From positions 34,426-98,425 of the forward strand of contig FMVK01000013.1 of assembly GCA_900102065.1 (NCBI GenBank): DNA of 64,000 bases, given 5' to 3'. The DNA is from Lachnospiraceae bacterium XPB1003 (GTDB lineage: Bacteria > Bacillota > Clostridia > Lachnospirales > Lachnospiraceae). Positions 16,919 to 24,321 of this stretch are shown one piece after another (the stretch's first letter is position 1; each line of letters opens with the position of its first letter). The notes below the pieces were generated by a model that searched no databases, was not told the origin of the DNA, and saw only the letters and a program-made list of their open reading frames with translations. The position numbers and the translations under genes are program-made.

Positions 16919-17190
16919 TCCGCCTCTTCATCCCAGTGGTTGTACTTGATATATTCCGTAAGCATCTCTTCAACAAGCTCGTCACGTTCAGCTTTCATGA
17001 TGATGCTGCGAGCGTTCTTGTGACTGGTGATATACGTCGGATCACCTGACATGATATATCCCACGATCTGGTTAACGGGATTGTAGCCTTTTTCGGTAAG
17101 TGCAACAAAAACCTCGTTAAGGATCTGCTTAACTCCGCCGGGTTCCTCCGTCTGAACCTTAAAAAACTGTGTATTATTTAAATCCGCCAT
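16915..17190 (-). CDS. ireB: IreB-family regulatory phosphoprotein
   Basis: A 91-residue protein beginning MADLNNTQFFKVQ and containing ILNEVFVALTEKGYNPVNQIVGYIMSGDPTYITSHKNARSII, the characteristic body of the IreB (DUF965) family. In Enterococcus IreB is phosphorylated on N-terminal Thr residues by the Ser/Thr kinase IreK and lowers cephalosporin resistance; a Thr at position 7 is present here. Operon neighbours ruvX and DUF1292 are the usual ones. The end of the gene overlaps the ruvX start. Confidence 0.93.
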   Translation of the reverse strand: MADLNNTQFFKVQTEEPGGVKQILNEVFVALTEKGYNPVNQIVGYIMSGDPTYITSHKNARSIIMKAERDELVEEMLTEYIKYNHWDEEAE

Positions 17191-17263
17191 TCTTATATCA
17201 CCTCGTCGTGCTGTTTAAAAACATTCGGATAAAATTATATCTTAAATCAGGGCTTTTTTCAAA

Positions 17264-18577
17264 CTACAGGGTGATCTCGGAAATGTCTCCGGCTTTCCAT
17301 TTTGCCCCATCGGGAACGGCCATCTTCACTTCGATATATTCTCTTGTATGCCCTCTCATAAGCCGTTTGCCGTCTTCTTCCACTTCCTCTTCCCAGAGGA
17401 CTTCCGCTCTTTTTCCGGAGTGTCTTTCCCTGTAGCTGTCCTCAAGCTTCTTCTCGACTTCTTCAAGTCTGTCGCTCCGTGCCGCCTTCTCAGCCTCAGT
17501 GATCTGCCCCTTCATTCCCGCTGCCACCGTTCCGTGGCGTCTTGAATATTTGAATATATGGATCTCGAAAAAGCCCGCCTTTTGTGCAAATTCGAGCGTC
17601 CGGACAAATTCTTCTTCCGTCTCGCCCGGGAAGCCGACAATGATATCCGTTGTGATAGCCGGATCATCAAAGCTGCGTCTCAACCGCTCCACACATTCCA
17701 GATACTCTGCTGTATCATAATGCCTGTTCATGCGCTTAAGCACGGTATCAGAACCGCTCTGGAGAGAGAGATGGAAATGGGGACACAGCTTTTGTAAGCC
17801 TGCAAGCGCCTGTACAAAAGATTCCGTCATAATACGGGGTTCCAGGGAGCTTAGCCTTATCCTGTCGACCCCGGGGATCTCATTTATGGCTCTCAGGAGA
17901 TCCAGCAATCTTTTTTCTCCGAAAGTATCGGAAGGAACTATCTTTCCCGGTATATCAAAGTCGGTACCGTAGGAACTTACGTGTATCCCCGTAATTATAA
18001 ATTCCCTGCAGCCTTCTCTGACAAGTCCCTCTATCTCTTTGATTATCTCCTCCTTGCTCCTGCTTCGCACGCGGCCTCTGGCCATGGGTATGATGCAGTA
18101 TGAGCAAAACTGATTACAGCCGTCCTGGATCTTGATATAGGCGCGCGTATGCTCGCTTATCCTTCCCAGCTGCATATCCTCGTAAGGAGATGGTCCTTTC
18201 AGGTCATCAACTATCTCTGTCTTTTCCTTATCGCCCGCTTTATAGCGTTCAATGATCTCCGCAAGCTTTCCCTTTTCATTATTGCCTACTTTGATATCAG
18301 CCATGTCTTTAGGCGCGTCCTGTCCTTCGGAAGTCTGAACATAGCAGCCGACAGCTACCACCAAAGCGTCCGGATTCTTCCTCTTTGCACGGTTTATCAT
18401 CTGTCTGCTTTTGCGATCCGCGATATTTGTCACGGTACAGGTATTGATGATATATACATCTGCTTCTTCTTCAAACGGGACTATCTCATAGCCGGCTCTT
18501 ACGAGTGACTCTTCCATGACATCCGTTTCGTAAGCATTTACCTTACATCCCAGATTGTGAAATGCTGCTTTTTTCAT
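17264..18577 (-). CDS. mtaB: tRNA t6A37 methylthiotransferase
   Basis: A 437-residue radical SAM enzyme that converts t6A to ms2t6A at position 37 of tRNA. The N-terminal UPF0004 domain has the three cluster-binding Cys in NLGCKVNAYETD, NTCTVTNIADRKSR and VGCYVQ. The radical SAM motif is QDGCNQFCSYCIIPMARGRVRSR at about residues 150-172, with LQSGSDTVLKRMNRHY and DIIVGFPGETEEEF following. A C-terminal TRAM-like region completes it. It is the first gene of the operon, 73 bases ahead of ireB. Confidence 0.95.
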   Translation of the reverse strand: MKKAAFHNLGCKVNAYETDVMEESLVRAGYEIVPFEEEADVYIINTCTVTNIADRKSRQMINRAKRKNPDALVVAVGCYVQTSEGQDAPKDMADIKVGNNEKGKLAEIIERYKAGDKEKTEIVDDLKGPSPYEDMQLGRISEHTRAYIKIQDGCNQFCSYCIIPMARGRVRSRSKEEIIKEIEGLVREGCREFIITGIHVSSYGTDFDIPGKIVPSDTFGEKRLLDLLRAINEIPGVDRIRLSSLEPRIMTESFVQALAGLQKLCPHFHLSLQSGSDTVLKRMNRHYDTAEYLECVERLRRSFDDPAITTDIIVGFPGETEEEFVRTLEFAQKAGFFEIHIFKYSRRHGTVAAGMKGQITEAEKAARSDRLEEVEKKLEDSYRERHSGKRAEVLWEEEVEEDGKRLMRGHTREYIEVKMAVPDGAKWKAGDISEITL

Positions 18578-18687
18578 GATTACAATGACCGTCTTTCTTG
18601 ACTTATAAAGCCTTATGTTCTATATTTAGCTTAGGTTGCGGGGTTTTTTCTTTAACAGCTCAGATTATACAGGAGGAATTTTTTTAT

Positions 18688-18927
18688 ATGAAAAAAACTG
18701 AAATTCTGATCGATTCCATAGACAAAGTTAAGGCTTTTGTAAATGAAATTTCAAAGTTCGATTGTGATTTCGATCTGATCTCCGGCAGATATGTCATTGA
18801 CGCGAAATCGATCATGGGTATCTTCAGCCTGGATATTTCCAAACCCATCGAGCTTGATATTCATGAAGAAGACGAAGCTGAAATCAACAAGATCATGGAT
18901 ATCATCAGTCCTTACCTGTCAAAATAA
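18688..18927 (+). CDS. HPr-like protein lacking the active-site histidine
   Basis: The start is ATG 18688, eight bases after AGGAGGA. The 79-residue product aligns with HPr through DLISGRYVIDAKSIMGIFSLDISKPIEL. It keeps the KSIMG motif whose Ser (residue 41) corresponds to the regulatory Ser-46. The N-terminal part (KTEILIDSIDKVKAFVNE) lacks the GxHARP motif, so the phosphotransfer His-15 is absent. It could act as a Crh-like regulatory partner of the HPr kinase/CcpA system rather than in sugar transport. It is divergent from mtaB and monocistronic, with its own terminator. Confidence 0.82.
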   Translation: MKKTEILIDSIDKVKAFVNEISKFDCDFDLISGRYVIDAKSIMGIFSLDISKPIELDIHEEDEAEINKIMDIISPYLSK

Positions 18928-18934
18928 ATCTTAT

Positions 18935-18972
18935 TTTAAACGCGGCGGATCTGCTCCGCCGCGTTTTTTATA
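18935..18972 (+). terminator. Bidirectional terminator between the HPr-like gene and thiI
   Basis: ACGCGGCGGA (18940-18949) and TCCGCCGCGT (18955-18964) form a perfect 10-bp stem with seven Ts after it on the plus strand. An A-rich 5' side suggests that it also ends thiI on the minus strand. Confidence 0.9.
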
Positions 18973-18985
18973 TCTTGATCGATTC

Positions 18986-20209
18986 TCATTCCTCGCTATC
19001 GGTTTCCGTCACCCTGATGCTCTCGTGTTCTTCAACTTTCCAGAGCTCGCGTCCGTCCACCGCAGTATCTATCATGCGGTCTATCTCATTCGCAAGGAAC
19101 TCCTCATGCTTTCTGATGCGCTTCGCGGAAGGCTTTGTAACAGGATGCTTCGCAACCCATATGGTACAGCAGTCTTCGAAAGGAAGTATGGAAGTCTCAA
19201 AGGTTCCTATCTTCTCCGAGATCTCGACTATATCCTGCTTATCGAATCCTATGAGAGGTCTGAATACAGGTATCTCTTCCACGACTTCATTTGTAACTGT
19301 GAGAGACGCCATTGTCTGGGATGCCACCTGTCCGATAGATTCTCCCGTGATAAGTGCCTGACAGTCTGTCTGCAATGCTATCCTCTCGGCTATCCTCATC
19401 ATATATCTTCTCATGATTATCGTAAGCTCATCATGAGGACATTTGTCGTAAATATACTTCTGTATCTCAGTAAAGTTGACTACATGAAGCCAGATGGTTC
19501 CGGCAAAACCCGACACGATAGCCGCAAGATCCACAACCTTCTGCTTAGCGCGTTCGCTCGTATAAGGCGGAGCGTGGAAATAAACCGCATTGAGGACCAC
19601 GCCTCTCTTGGCGATCATATATCCGGCAACCGGAGAATCTATACCTCCCGAAAGAAGAAGCATTGCTTTTCCGCCGGTTCCGATGGGCATTCCCCCTGCC
19701 CCGGGTATCGTTATGGAATAAAGATAGATCTCTTCACGTATCTCTATATTGATCTTCACTTCCGGGTCACGTACATCAACACGCATCTCGGGGAATCTCT
19801 CAAGAATGCGGCCACCCATTTCCGCATTGATCTCCATGGACTCCATGGGATAATTCTTCCTGGCGCGTCTTGCATTAACCTTGAAGCTGAAATTCTTATC
19901 CGGATACTGACGATCGATATACTCCATCACGCGTTCGCTCAGATCGTCGAATCCCTTATCCTCCAATACAACTACCGGACAGATGGATGTGATGCCAAAA
20001 ACTTTCTTCAGTGCTTCCAGGGCTCCGTCATAGTCAAAATCGCCTTCCGCCTCAACATGCACTCTGCCGCGTGTCTTTGACACAATAAAAGAACCGTCAA
20101 CCTCTTTAAGCGCTTTGCGTATCCTTTTTAAAAGGGCGTCCTCAAAGAGATTACGGTTTTTTCCTTTGATCGCTATCTCTGCGTATTTAATTAAAAATGC
20201 CTGAAACAT
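18986..20209 (-). CDS. thiI: tRNA 4-thiouridine synthetase ThiI
   Basis: A 407-residue protein that activates U8 of tRNA by adenylation for sulfur insertion. It has the N-terminal ferredoxin-like domain (FLIKYAEIAIKGKNRNLFE), a THUMP domain (about residues 60-165, FSFKVNARRARKNYP) and the PP-loop synthetase domain with LLLSGGIDSPVAGYMIAKRG, LITGESIGQVASQTMAS and DCCTIWVAKHPVTKPS. The short Firmicutes form lacks a C-terminal rhodanese domain, as here. Five bases separate it from the stop side of the upstream LytTR gene, so the two probably share a transcript. Confidence 0.95.
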   Translation of the reverse strand: MFQAFLIKYAEIAIKGKNRNLFEDALLKRIRKALKEVDGSFIVSKTRGRVHVEAEGDFDYDGALEALKKVFGITSICPVVVLEDKGFDDLSERVMEYIDRQYPDKNFSFKVNARRARKNYPMESMEINAEMGGRILERFPEMRVDVRDPEVKINIEIREEIYLYSITIPGAGGMPIGTGGKAMLLLSGGIDSPVAGYMIAKRGVVLNAVYFHAPPYTSERAKQKVVDLAAIVSGFAGTIWLHVVNFTEIQKYIYDKCPHDELTIIMRRYMMRIAERIALQTDCQALITGESIGQVASQTMASLTVTNEVVEEIPVFRPLIGFDKQDIVEISEKIGTFETSILPFEDCCTIWVAKHPVTKPSAKRIRKHEEFLANEIDRMIDTAVDGRELWKVEEHESIRVTETDSEE

Positions 20210-20217
20210 ATCTTTCC

Positions 20218-20913
20218 TTACTGACTTAATCTGTTCTTTAATTCCGTGTACTGCTGCTGACTGATGGGGATCATCTCACCGTTGCGCATAGTCGCCTGAT
20301 ACCGTTCGATATTCTCCACCTGTCGGAGATTGACTATGTATGAACGGTGGCATCTGAAGAACTCTCTCTCCGGAAGTATCTTCTCAAGATCCGATATCTT
20401 CATATGCATGGTCAGCTTCTTATCACTGAGTGTTATCTCAATATCCCTGGCCTGACTTTCGAAGAAATATATATCTTTATAATCCAGGTTATAATACTTA
20501 CCCTCGCAGTTGACCGCAAGTCCGTCCTTCTGCTCGTGACTTCTGTAAGAAAGAAGCAATGCTTCCCTCAACTGTTCCTTATCAACAGGCTTCTTCAGGT
20601 ATCTGAGCGCCCTGACACGATATCCGTCAAGAGCATAATCCGATGTCATGGATATAAAGATGATATCCAGCTGCTCGCCAAATCTCCTAAGCTTCTCAGC
20701 CGCCTCAATACCATTCATTCCCGTCGACAGAATATCCGAAAGGAGACAGTCAAAATGCTGTCCCGGCTTACTCAGTGTATTCGCCATCTGTCCTATATCG
20801 TCAAATGTATGTATTTCGTAAGATATACCCTCCTCATTCAGAACCTGCTCTGTAAGCATCTTATTAAGCTGGAGGGATGTAGGCTCATCATCACATACTG
20901 CGATACGAAACAT
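20218..20913 (-). CDS. LytTR response regulator
   Basis: A 231-residue regulator with an N-terminal receiver domain (RIAVCDDEPTSLQL; phospho-acceptor in CLLSDILSTGMNGIEAAE near residue 60; the conserved Lys in RALRYLKKPVD) and a C-terminal LytTR DNA-binding domain (KDIYFFESQARDIEITLS, FFRCHRSYIVNLRQVENIE). It is of the AgrA/LytR type, typically tied to a membrane histidine kinase and extracellular signals. No kinase gene is adjacent, so it is an orphan here. It lies directly upstream of thiI on the same strand. Confidence 0.9.
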   Translation of the reverse strand: MFRIAVCDDEPTSLQLNKMLTEQVLNEEGISYEIHTFDDIGQMANTLSKPGQHFDCLLSDILSTGMNGIEAAEKLRRFGEQLDIIFISMTSDYALDGYRVRALRYLKKPVDKEQLREALLLSYRSHEQKDGLAVNCEGKYYNLDYKDIYFFESQARDIEITLSDKKLTMHMKISDLEKILPEREFFRCHRSYIVNLRQVENIERYQATMRNGEMIPISQQQYTELKNRLSQ

Positions 20914-21023
20914 ATGATTCTCCTGTCAAAATTATAAAGATCTGTTAGTCTCTATATTATGATAAAGGGTTATATTTCTTTTTTTAAGTATATCAGAATC
21001 GGTATTTCATTACAATAAACCCT

Positions 21024-21052
21024 AAAAATCCCTCTGCCAAAAATGCAGAGGG
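21024..21052 (-). terminator. Terminator of the zinc-ribbon/TM2 gene
   Basis: CCCTCTGC (21030-21037) and GCAGAGGG (21045-21052) form a perfect 8-bp stem, followed on the minus strand by ATTTTTAGG. It lies 30 bases past the stop of the gene at 21082. Confidence 0.85.
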
Positions 21053-21081
21053 ATAAAACCAAAAATCCTACAAATTACTTG

Positions 21082-21816
21082 TCAGAACCAACCCTTGTGT
21101 CCCACAACATATGTCTGATAAAACTCTTCATCAGACTTAGTAAGATACATGACACCTTCAACAAGAGCAATGATCTCAATGGCAAAAGTTGCGATTCCGC
21201 AGGAAATGATTCCACCCACAAGAGAAGTAAGGAGCATTATAAGTCCCTCTTTTGAATAGCCAAGGTAAAACTTGTGTATTCCGAGTGTTCCGAGGAAAAG
21301 CCCGAGAAGACCTGCTGCCAGCTTGTCCTTCTTTTCGGGAGCCGCATATTCGCCCTGCTGGGGTCCCGCATAACCGCCGTACTGGTTCTGATTGCCGTAC
21401 TGATTTTGGCCGCCGAACTGGTTCTGATTGCCGTACTGATTCTGGCCGCCGAACTGGTTCTGATTGCCGTACTGATTCTGGCCGCCGAACTGGTTCTGCG
21501 TATTGTACTGACCGTTGCCTGCGAACCCGTTACCCGGCTGCTGTGCACCTGTCGCAAAAGACTGCCCCTGCGCAGAGCCTGTTGCCTGTTCGGGTGCAGC
21601 ATTTGTTGTCTGCTCCTGTGATGAGCCTGTCACCTGTTCAGGTGTCGCGCCTGCTGTCTGTTCTGTTGTATTTGCCTGTGCAGTTGTGTTTGTCTGTTCC
21701 GTTGTTGTCGAAGCCTGCTCTGTTGAAGCTACTGTCTGCTCCTGCTTCTTGCCGCAATCAGGGCAGAAAGCCACTCCGTCTTCGATCTGTGCTCCGCATC
21801 CGTTGCATATTGCCAT
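21082..21816 (-). CDS. Zinc-ribbon, Gln/Asn-rich repeat, TM2-domain membrane protein
   Basis: A 244-residue protein in three parts. Residues 1-25 form a zinc ribbon (CNGCGAQIEDGVAFCPDCGKK, two CxxC pairs). Residues ~26-155 are low complexity, first Thr/Gln/Ala-rich, then tandem 12-residue QNQYGNQNQFGG units. The C-terminus is a TM2 domain (KLAAGLLGLFLGTLGIHKFYLGYSKEGLIMLLTSLVGGI) with two membrane helices. The zinc ribbon and repeat region would face the cytoplasm. The role is unknown. A strong AAGGAGGG precedes the ATG, and the gene is monocistronic with its own terminator. Confidence 0.85.
   Translation of the reverse strand: MAICNGCGAQIEDGVAFCPDCGKKQEQTVASTEQASTTTEQTNTTAQANTTEQTAGATPEQVTGSSQEQTTNAAPEQATGSAQGQSFATGAQQPGNGFAGNGQYNTQNQFGGQNQYGNQNQFGGQNQYGNQNQFGGQNQYGNQNQYGGYAGPQQGEYAAPEKKDKLAAGLLGLFLGTLGIHKFYLGYSKEGLIMLLTSLVGGIISCGIATFAIEIIALVEGVMYLTKSDEEFYQTYVVGHKGWF
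21391..21498 (-). repeat. Three tandem 36-bp coding repeats
   Basis: Three near-identical head-to-tail 36-bp units begin at 21391, 21427 and 21463, differing by a single base (T/C). A partial unit precedes them at 21371-21390. They encode the 12-residue Gln/Asn/Gly/Tyr units of the TM2 protein. Their DNA-level identity indicates recent copy-number change by slippage. Confidence 0.9.
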
Positions 21817-22076
21817 AATTTATCCCTCCTTACTTATCATCTGCTGAATCGGATTTTTATCCGAACTGTCATCTTCTCTTCATTATCAGCATCAGTCACA
21901 ATAATATATTAATCACGATCATAATTCAAATCTCAAACTATTCTGTTACTATTATTGTTTCATCAGCACCACCGAAAAAAGAGCTTCTCCTTACAAATCC
22001 ATAAAGGATCCCATAATATACCGTCCTTCATTTCGTATATATTATATGATCAAAAAATCCGTGGAGGATCAATGCC

Positions 22077-22772
22077 ATGAAAACCAAAGCACTTATTACC
22101 GTCGCCGTTATAATTCACATTTCGATCTGTATTTCCGCAGTTGCCATGCTTTTGGGAATCCATGCATCCTCAACAACAGATAATGATCACATCATTCAGA
22201 CTCCATTCCGACATGAAATCCTCGGTTTTTCACCTCTGGTCACAGGAAAACTCGGCGATCACATCTACTACACAGATAATCTTTTCAAAAACAGGAAGCT
22301 GAGCAGAGCCGAAAAAAAAGAAGTCACCTCCTTTCTTCAGGAGGCCGACCGCAATCTGGATACCGACATACTGGTCATCGGCTGGAGCAAGTCCACTATA
22401 GACGATCATCTCATTTTTAACGCCTGCCAGTATATCAACGGAGCAGCAGTACCGGAAGTCCGCTATCAGACAGCAACGAGCGACCATTTTGATCAAACCG
22501 GTAATATTTCTCCGCTGTCAGATCTGGATACTACTAATCTTACAGATCTTGAAACTTTGAGCGAAGTGATCGATAAAAAAGTCAAAGAGCACAGTTCGGA
22601 AATATTTTTGGAAGACAAAGGGCGAATATACGGAACATACAATCTGGAATACGACGTCTCTAACGGGCTGTATTACAGCTTCCGGATCAACGAGTTCAGT
22701 GAGATCAAGGCAGATGCCGGAACAGGCGCAATCATTTCAGAGTATTATTTCGATGGAGAATATGTGGATTAA
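22077..22772 (+). CDS. Hypothetical exported or membrane-anchored protein
   Basis: A 231-residue protein with an N-terminal hydrophobic signal or anchor (ALITVAVIIHISICISAVAMLL) and a hydrophilic outside domain (DTDILVIGWSKSTIDDHLIFNACQ, YGTYNLEYDVSNGLYYSFRINEF). The family is not recognised. GTGGAGGATC precedes the ATG by about six bases. It is transcribed opposite to its neighbours and probably stands alone. The ~260 bases before it (21817-22076) are A/T-rich and hold no other gene. Confidence 0.7.
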   Translation: MKTKALITVAVIIHISICISAVAMLLGIHASSTTDNDHIIQTPFRHEILGFSPLVTGKLGDHIYYTDNLFKNRKLSRAEKKEVTSFLQEADRNLDTDILVIGWSKSTIDDHLIFNACQYINGAAVPEVRYQTATSDHFDQTGNISPLSDLDTTNLTDLETLSEVIDKKVKEHSSEIFLEDKGRIYGTYNLEYDVSNGLYYSFRINEFSEIKADAGTGAIISEYYFDGEYVD

Positions 22773-22823
22773 TGAGGCGGAATAGTTTTTTCCGAACATC
22801 GTCAGATCGATCCCAAACAGATA

Positions 22824-22856
22824 CAAAAAACAGACCGGGATAAAAATCCCGATCTG
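22824..22856 (-). terminator. Terminator of the DUF2752 gene
   Basis: CAGA-CGGGAT and ATCCCG-TCTG pair across AAAA (22831-22856), followed on the minus strand by six Ts. It lies just past the stop at 22862 and faces the convergent gene ending at 22772. Confidence 0.8.
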
Positions 22857-22861
22857 TCTGA

Positions 22862-23260
22862 TCATCCGTGTGAATATACCCTGTAAATCAGGGAATTCCC
22901 GAAATCTACCTTTACAACCGGTGAACCCTGAATATGCCTCATAATGTAATAACCCATAACAGCTATCGCCAGTATAATGCATATCAGATTGATATGACGT
23001 CTTTTGACATCCACTTTTCTTATCCTGAGAATAATGGCTGTCGGTATCCCCACAACCACTATCGGCCACAATGCATGATAGTAAAAAGCTTTTTCGAGAT
23101 CCAATGTCACCAGCGAATAAATCGCTCTGGACATCCCGCATAACGGACAGGGTACTCCGAAGATATATCTCATGGGGCACCTGTAAACTCCCGTAAATGA
23201 TAACAACCCAACTACCAGTAACGTACCGATTACTACGATAAGAGCCGTGTGTTTCTTCAC
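22862..23260 (-). CDS. DUF2752 membrane protein
   Basis: A 132-residue protein with an N-terminal membrane helix, then the DUF2752 signature: CPMRYIFGVPCPLCGMSRAIYSLVTLDLEKAFYYHAL, with Cys residues at about 28, 38 and 41. Further membrane helices follow (IVVVGIPTAIILRI; INLICIILAIAVMGYYIM). The function of the family is unknown. It often sits beside TM2-domain genes, and one (23279-23518) lies 18 bases upstream here, so the two are probably cotranscribed. Confidence 0.85.
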   Translation of the reverse strand: MKKHTALIVVIGTLLVVGLLSFTGVYRCPMRYIFGVPCPLCGMSRAIYSLVTLDLEKAFYYHALWPIVVVGIPTAIILRIRKVDVKRRHINLICIILAIAVMGYYIMRHIQGSPVVKVDFGNSLIYRVYSHG

Positions 23261-23278
23261 CGTTCAGTCAAGGTTTAA

Positions 23279-23518
23279 TTATTTTGCGTACTGTCCGTCG
23301 ATGAATACAACCTCTTCGTCCTGGCCGAAAGAGCTTCCGTAAACCTTCATAAGAGCGATGATCCAGTCAACAAGTGCCCATACGCCGCATGCACCTAATG
23401 TAAGGAGCTTGAGGATACCAAGTCCTACCTGACCTCTTACGAAACGGTCAACACCGTAGCAGCCAAGAAGCCATACGAAAACCCATACAAATAAGTGCTT
23501 ATTCATTCTCTTTTCCAT
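23279..23518 (-). CDS. TM2-domain membrane protein
   Basis: A 79-residue protein: [54 protein letters not shown] is a TM2 domain with two membrane helices and the conserved GxxGxDRFxxGxxxxGxxK pattern. The start ATG 23518 is preceded by GGGAGAAGGA at suitable distance. It is smaller than the zinc-ribbon TM2 protein at 21082 and has no extra domain. It probably forms an operon with the DUF2752 gene. The molecular role is unknown. Confidence 0.87.
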   Translation of the reverse strand: MEKRMNKHLFVWVFVWLLGCYGVDRFVRGQVGLGILKLLTLGACGVWALVDWIIALMKVYGSSFGQDEEVVFIDGQYAK

Positions 23519-23688
23519 CTTTTTCCTTCTCCCTGTATCTTGTTATTTGGTGCGGATTTACACCAAGCTAACTTTAACATATATCATATCAGCGTTCAAG
23601 TAGAAATCTGCGTGAAACCGCTGTCTTTTGGTACTTATCGCTCATTCTCCCGCAAAAGGCTCACGATACTCCAAAAAATGCATCGGAT

Positions 23689-24087
23689 TTATTCCTTCAG
23701 CTTATAGTTTTCATAACGACCCAGGGTCAATACGTAAATATACTCGGGTTTTGAATTGCTGTCCTCACATACGTATATCTGGTTAAACATTCCACTGGGC
23801 ATCCAGTACATCCACCATGAAACATTACCGGTAAGGGCCATCTCACCGGTAAGTATCTTTCTGTAATTTTTTAACGCCCCGTTTTCGGCTTCTCCGCTCT
23901 GTTTCTCATAAACAGAATTATGATAATAAAGTACATCCGTTCCGCCCTCGGTACCGTACGCATTACCTATAAACAGATCGCGGCGATTGTACTTCAATGC
24001 GGAATTGATCGCAAGTATCACCAGTGTAAATGCGATCAGATTTGTCAGCCATCGTTTCCTGAAAAATGCTATCAACTGTTTTTTCAT
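23689..24087 (-). CDS. Membrane-anchored hypothetical protein under a probable c-di-GMP riboswitch
   Basis: A 132-residue protein with a basic N-terminus, one membrane helix (NLIAFTLVILAINSAL) and an outside domain (NRRDLFIGNAYGTEGGTDVLYY, VSWWMYWMPSGMFNQIYVCED). The family is not recognised. AAGGGGGACAAG precedes the ATG. The transcript begins ~190 bases upstream with a c-di-GMP-I-like aptamer and a terminator hairpin, so expression should respond to c-di-GMP. Riboswitches of this class usually control adhesion, motility or envelope genes, which would fit an exported protein. Confidence 0.75.
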   Translation of the reverse strand: MKKQLIAFFRKRWLTNLIAFTLVILAINSALKYNRRDLFIGNAYGTEGGTDVLYYHNSVYEKQSGEAENGALKNYRKILTGEMALTGNVSWWMYWMPSGMFNQIYVCEDSNSKPEYIYVLTLGRYENYKLKE

Positions 24088-24132
24088 ATCCTTGTCCCCC
24101 TTTACTCGGATAATGGTTTACGCTCCTATGGA

Positions 24133-24175
24133 TAAAAAAAATGCAACTTTAAAGAATCGCTTCTTCTAAGTTGCA
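24133..24175 (-). terminator. Terminator hairpin of the riboswitch expression platform
   Basis: TGCAACTT (24142-24149) and AAGTTGCA (24168-24175) close a hairpin with further inner pairing, followed on the minus strand by eight to nine Ts. It lies between the aptamer and the coding start at 24087, where a ligand-controlled terminator is expected. Confidence 0.8.
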
Positions 24176-24277
24176 ACCGAACCATCGGGATCATGCATAT
24201 CATCGATACCGACTTCATGCTTTGCGCCCCTGAGTTACCTCAGGTTTGCCTACCATATGAAATTTCACCTATTAATT
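24170..24277 (-). promoter_or_regulatory. c-di-GMP-I (GEMM) riboswitch aptamer, probable
   Basis: On the minus strand the leader holds the two GEMM-I hallmarks in order: GGCAAACC, then a helix UGAG-GUAA-CUCA closed by a GNRA tetraloop, and directly after it GGGGCGCAAAGC. A second hairpin region (GUCGG...CCCGAU) and a GGUUGC element follow, before the terminator. The overall order matches type I c-di-GMP aptamers. I could not verify the P1 pairing by eye, so a cGAMP-selective variant or a degraded copy is not excluded. Confidence 0.72.
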
Positions 24278-24283
24278 GATTGT

Positions 24284-24313
24284 ATTATATCTCGAAAATC
24301 AGCGAGTTGTCAA
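24284..24313 (-). promoter_or_regulatory. Strong promoter of the riboswitch transcript
   Basis: On the minus strand TTGACA (24308-24313) and TATAAT (24284-24289) are consensus -35 and -10 boxes with an 18-base spacer. Transcription should start near 24277, just ahead of the aptamer. The promoter touches the end of the upstream TVP38-like gene. Confidence 0.85.
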
Positions 24314-24321
24314 CACTTTTA

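Noticed and set aside
18791..20080. 429-codon open frame on the plus strand
   Set aside because: Antisense to thiI and read through the terminator of the HPr-like gene; Cys/His/Arg-rich composition typical of shadow frames.
21391..21498. Short direct repeats that might be a CRISPR array
   Set aside because: The units are head-to-tail with no spacers and lie in frame in a coding region.
21252..21847. Several plus-strand open frames over the TM2 gene
   Set aside because: They only mirror the tandem repeats of the zinc-ribbon/TM2 gene.
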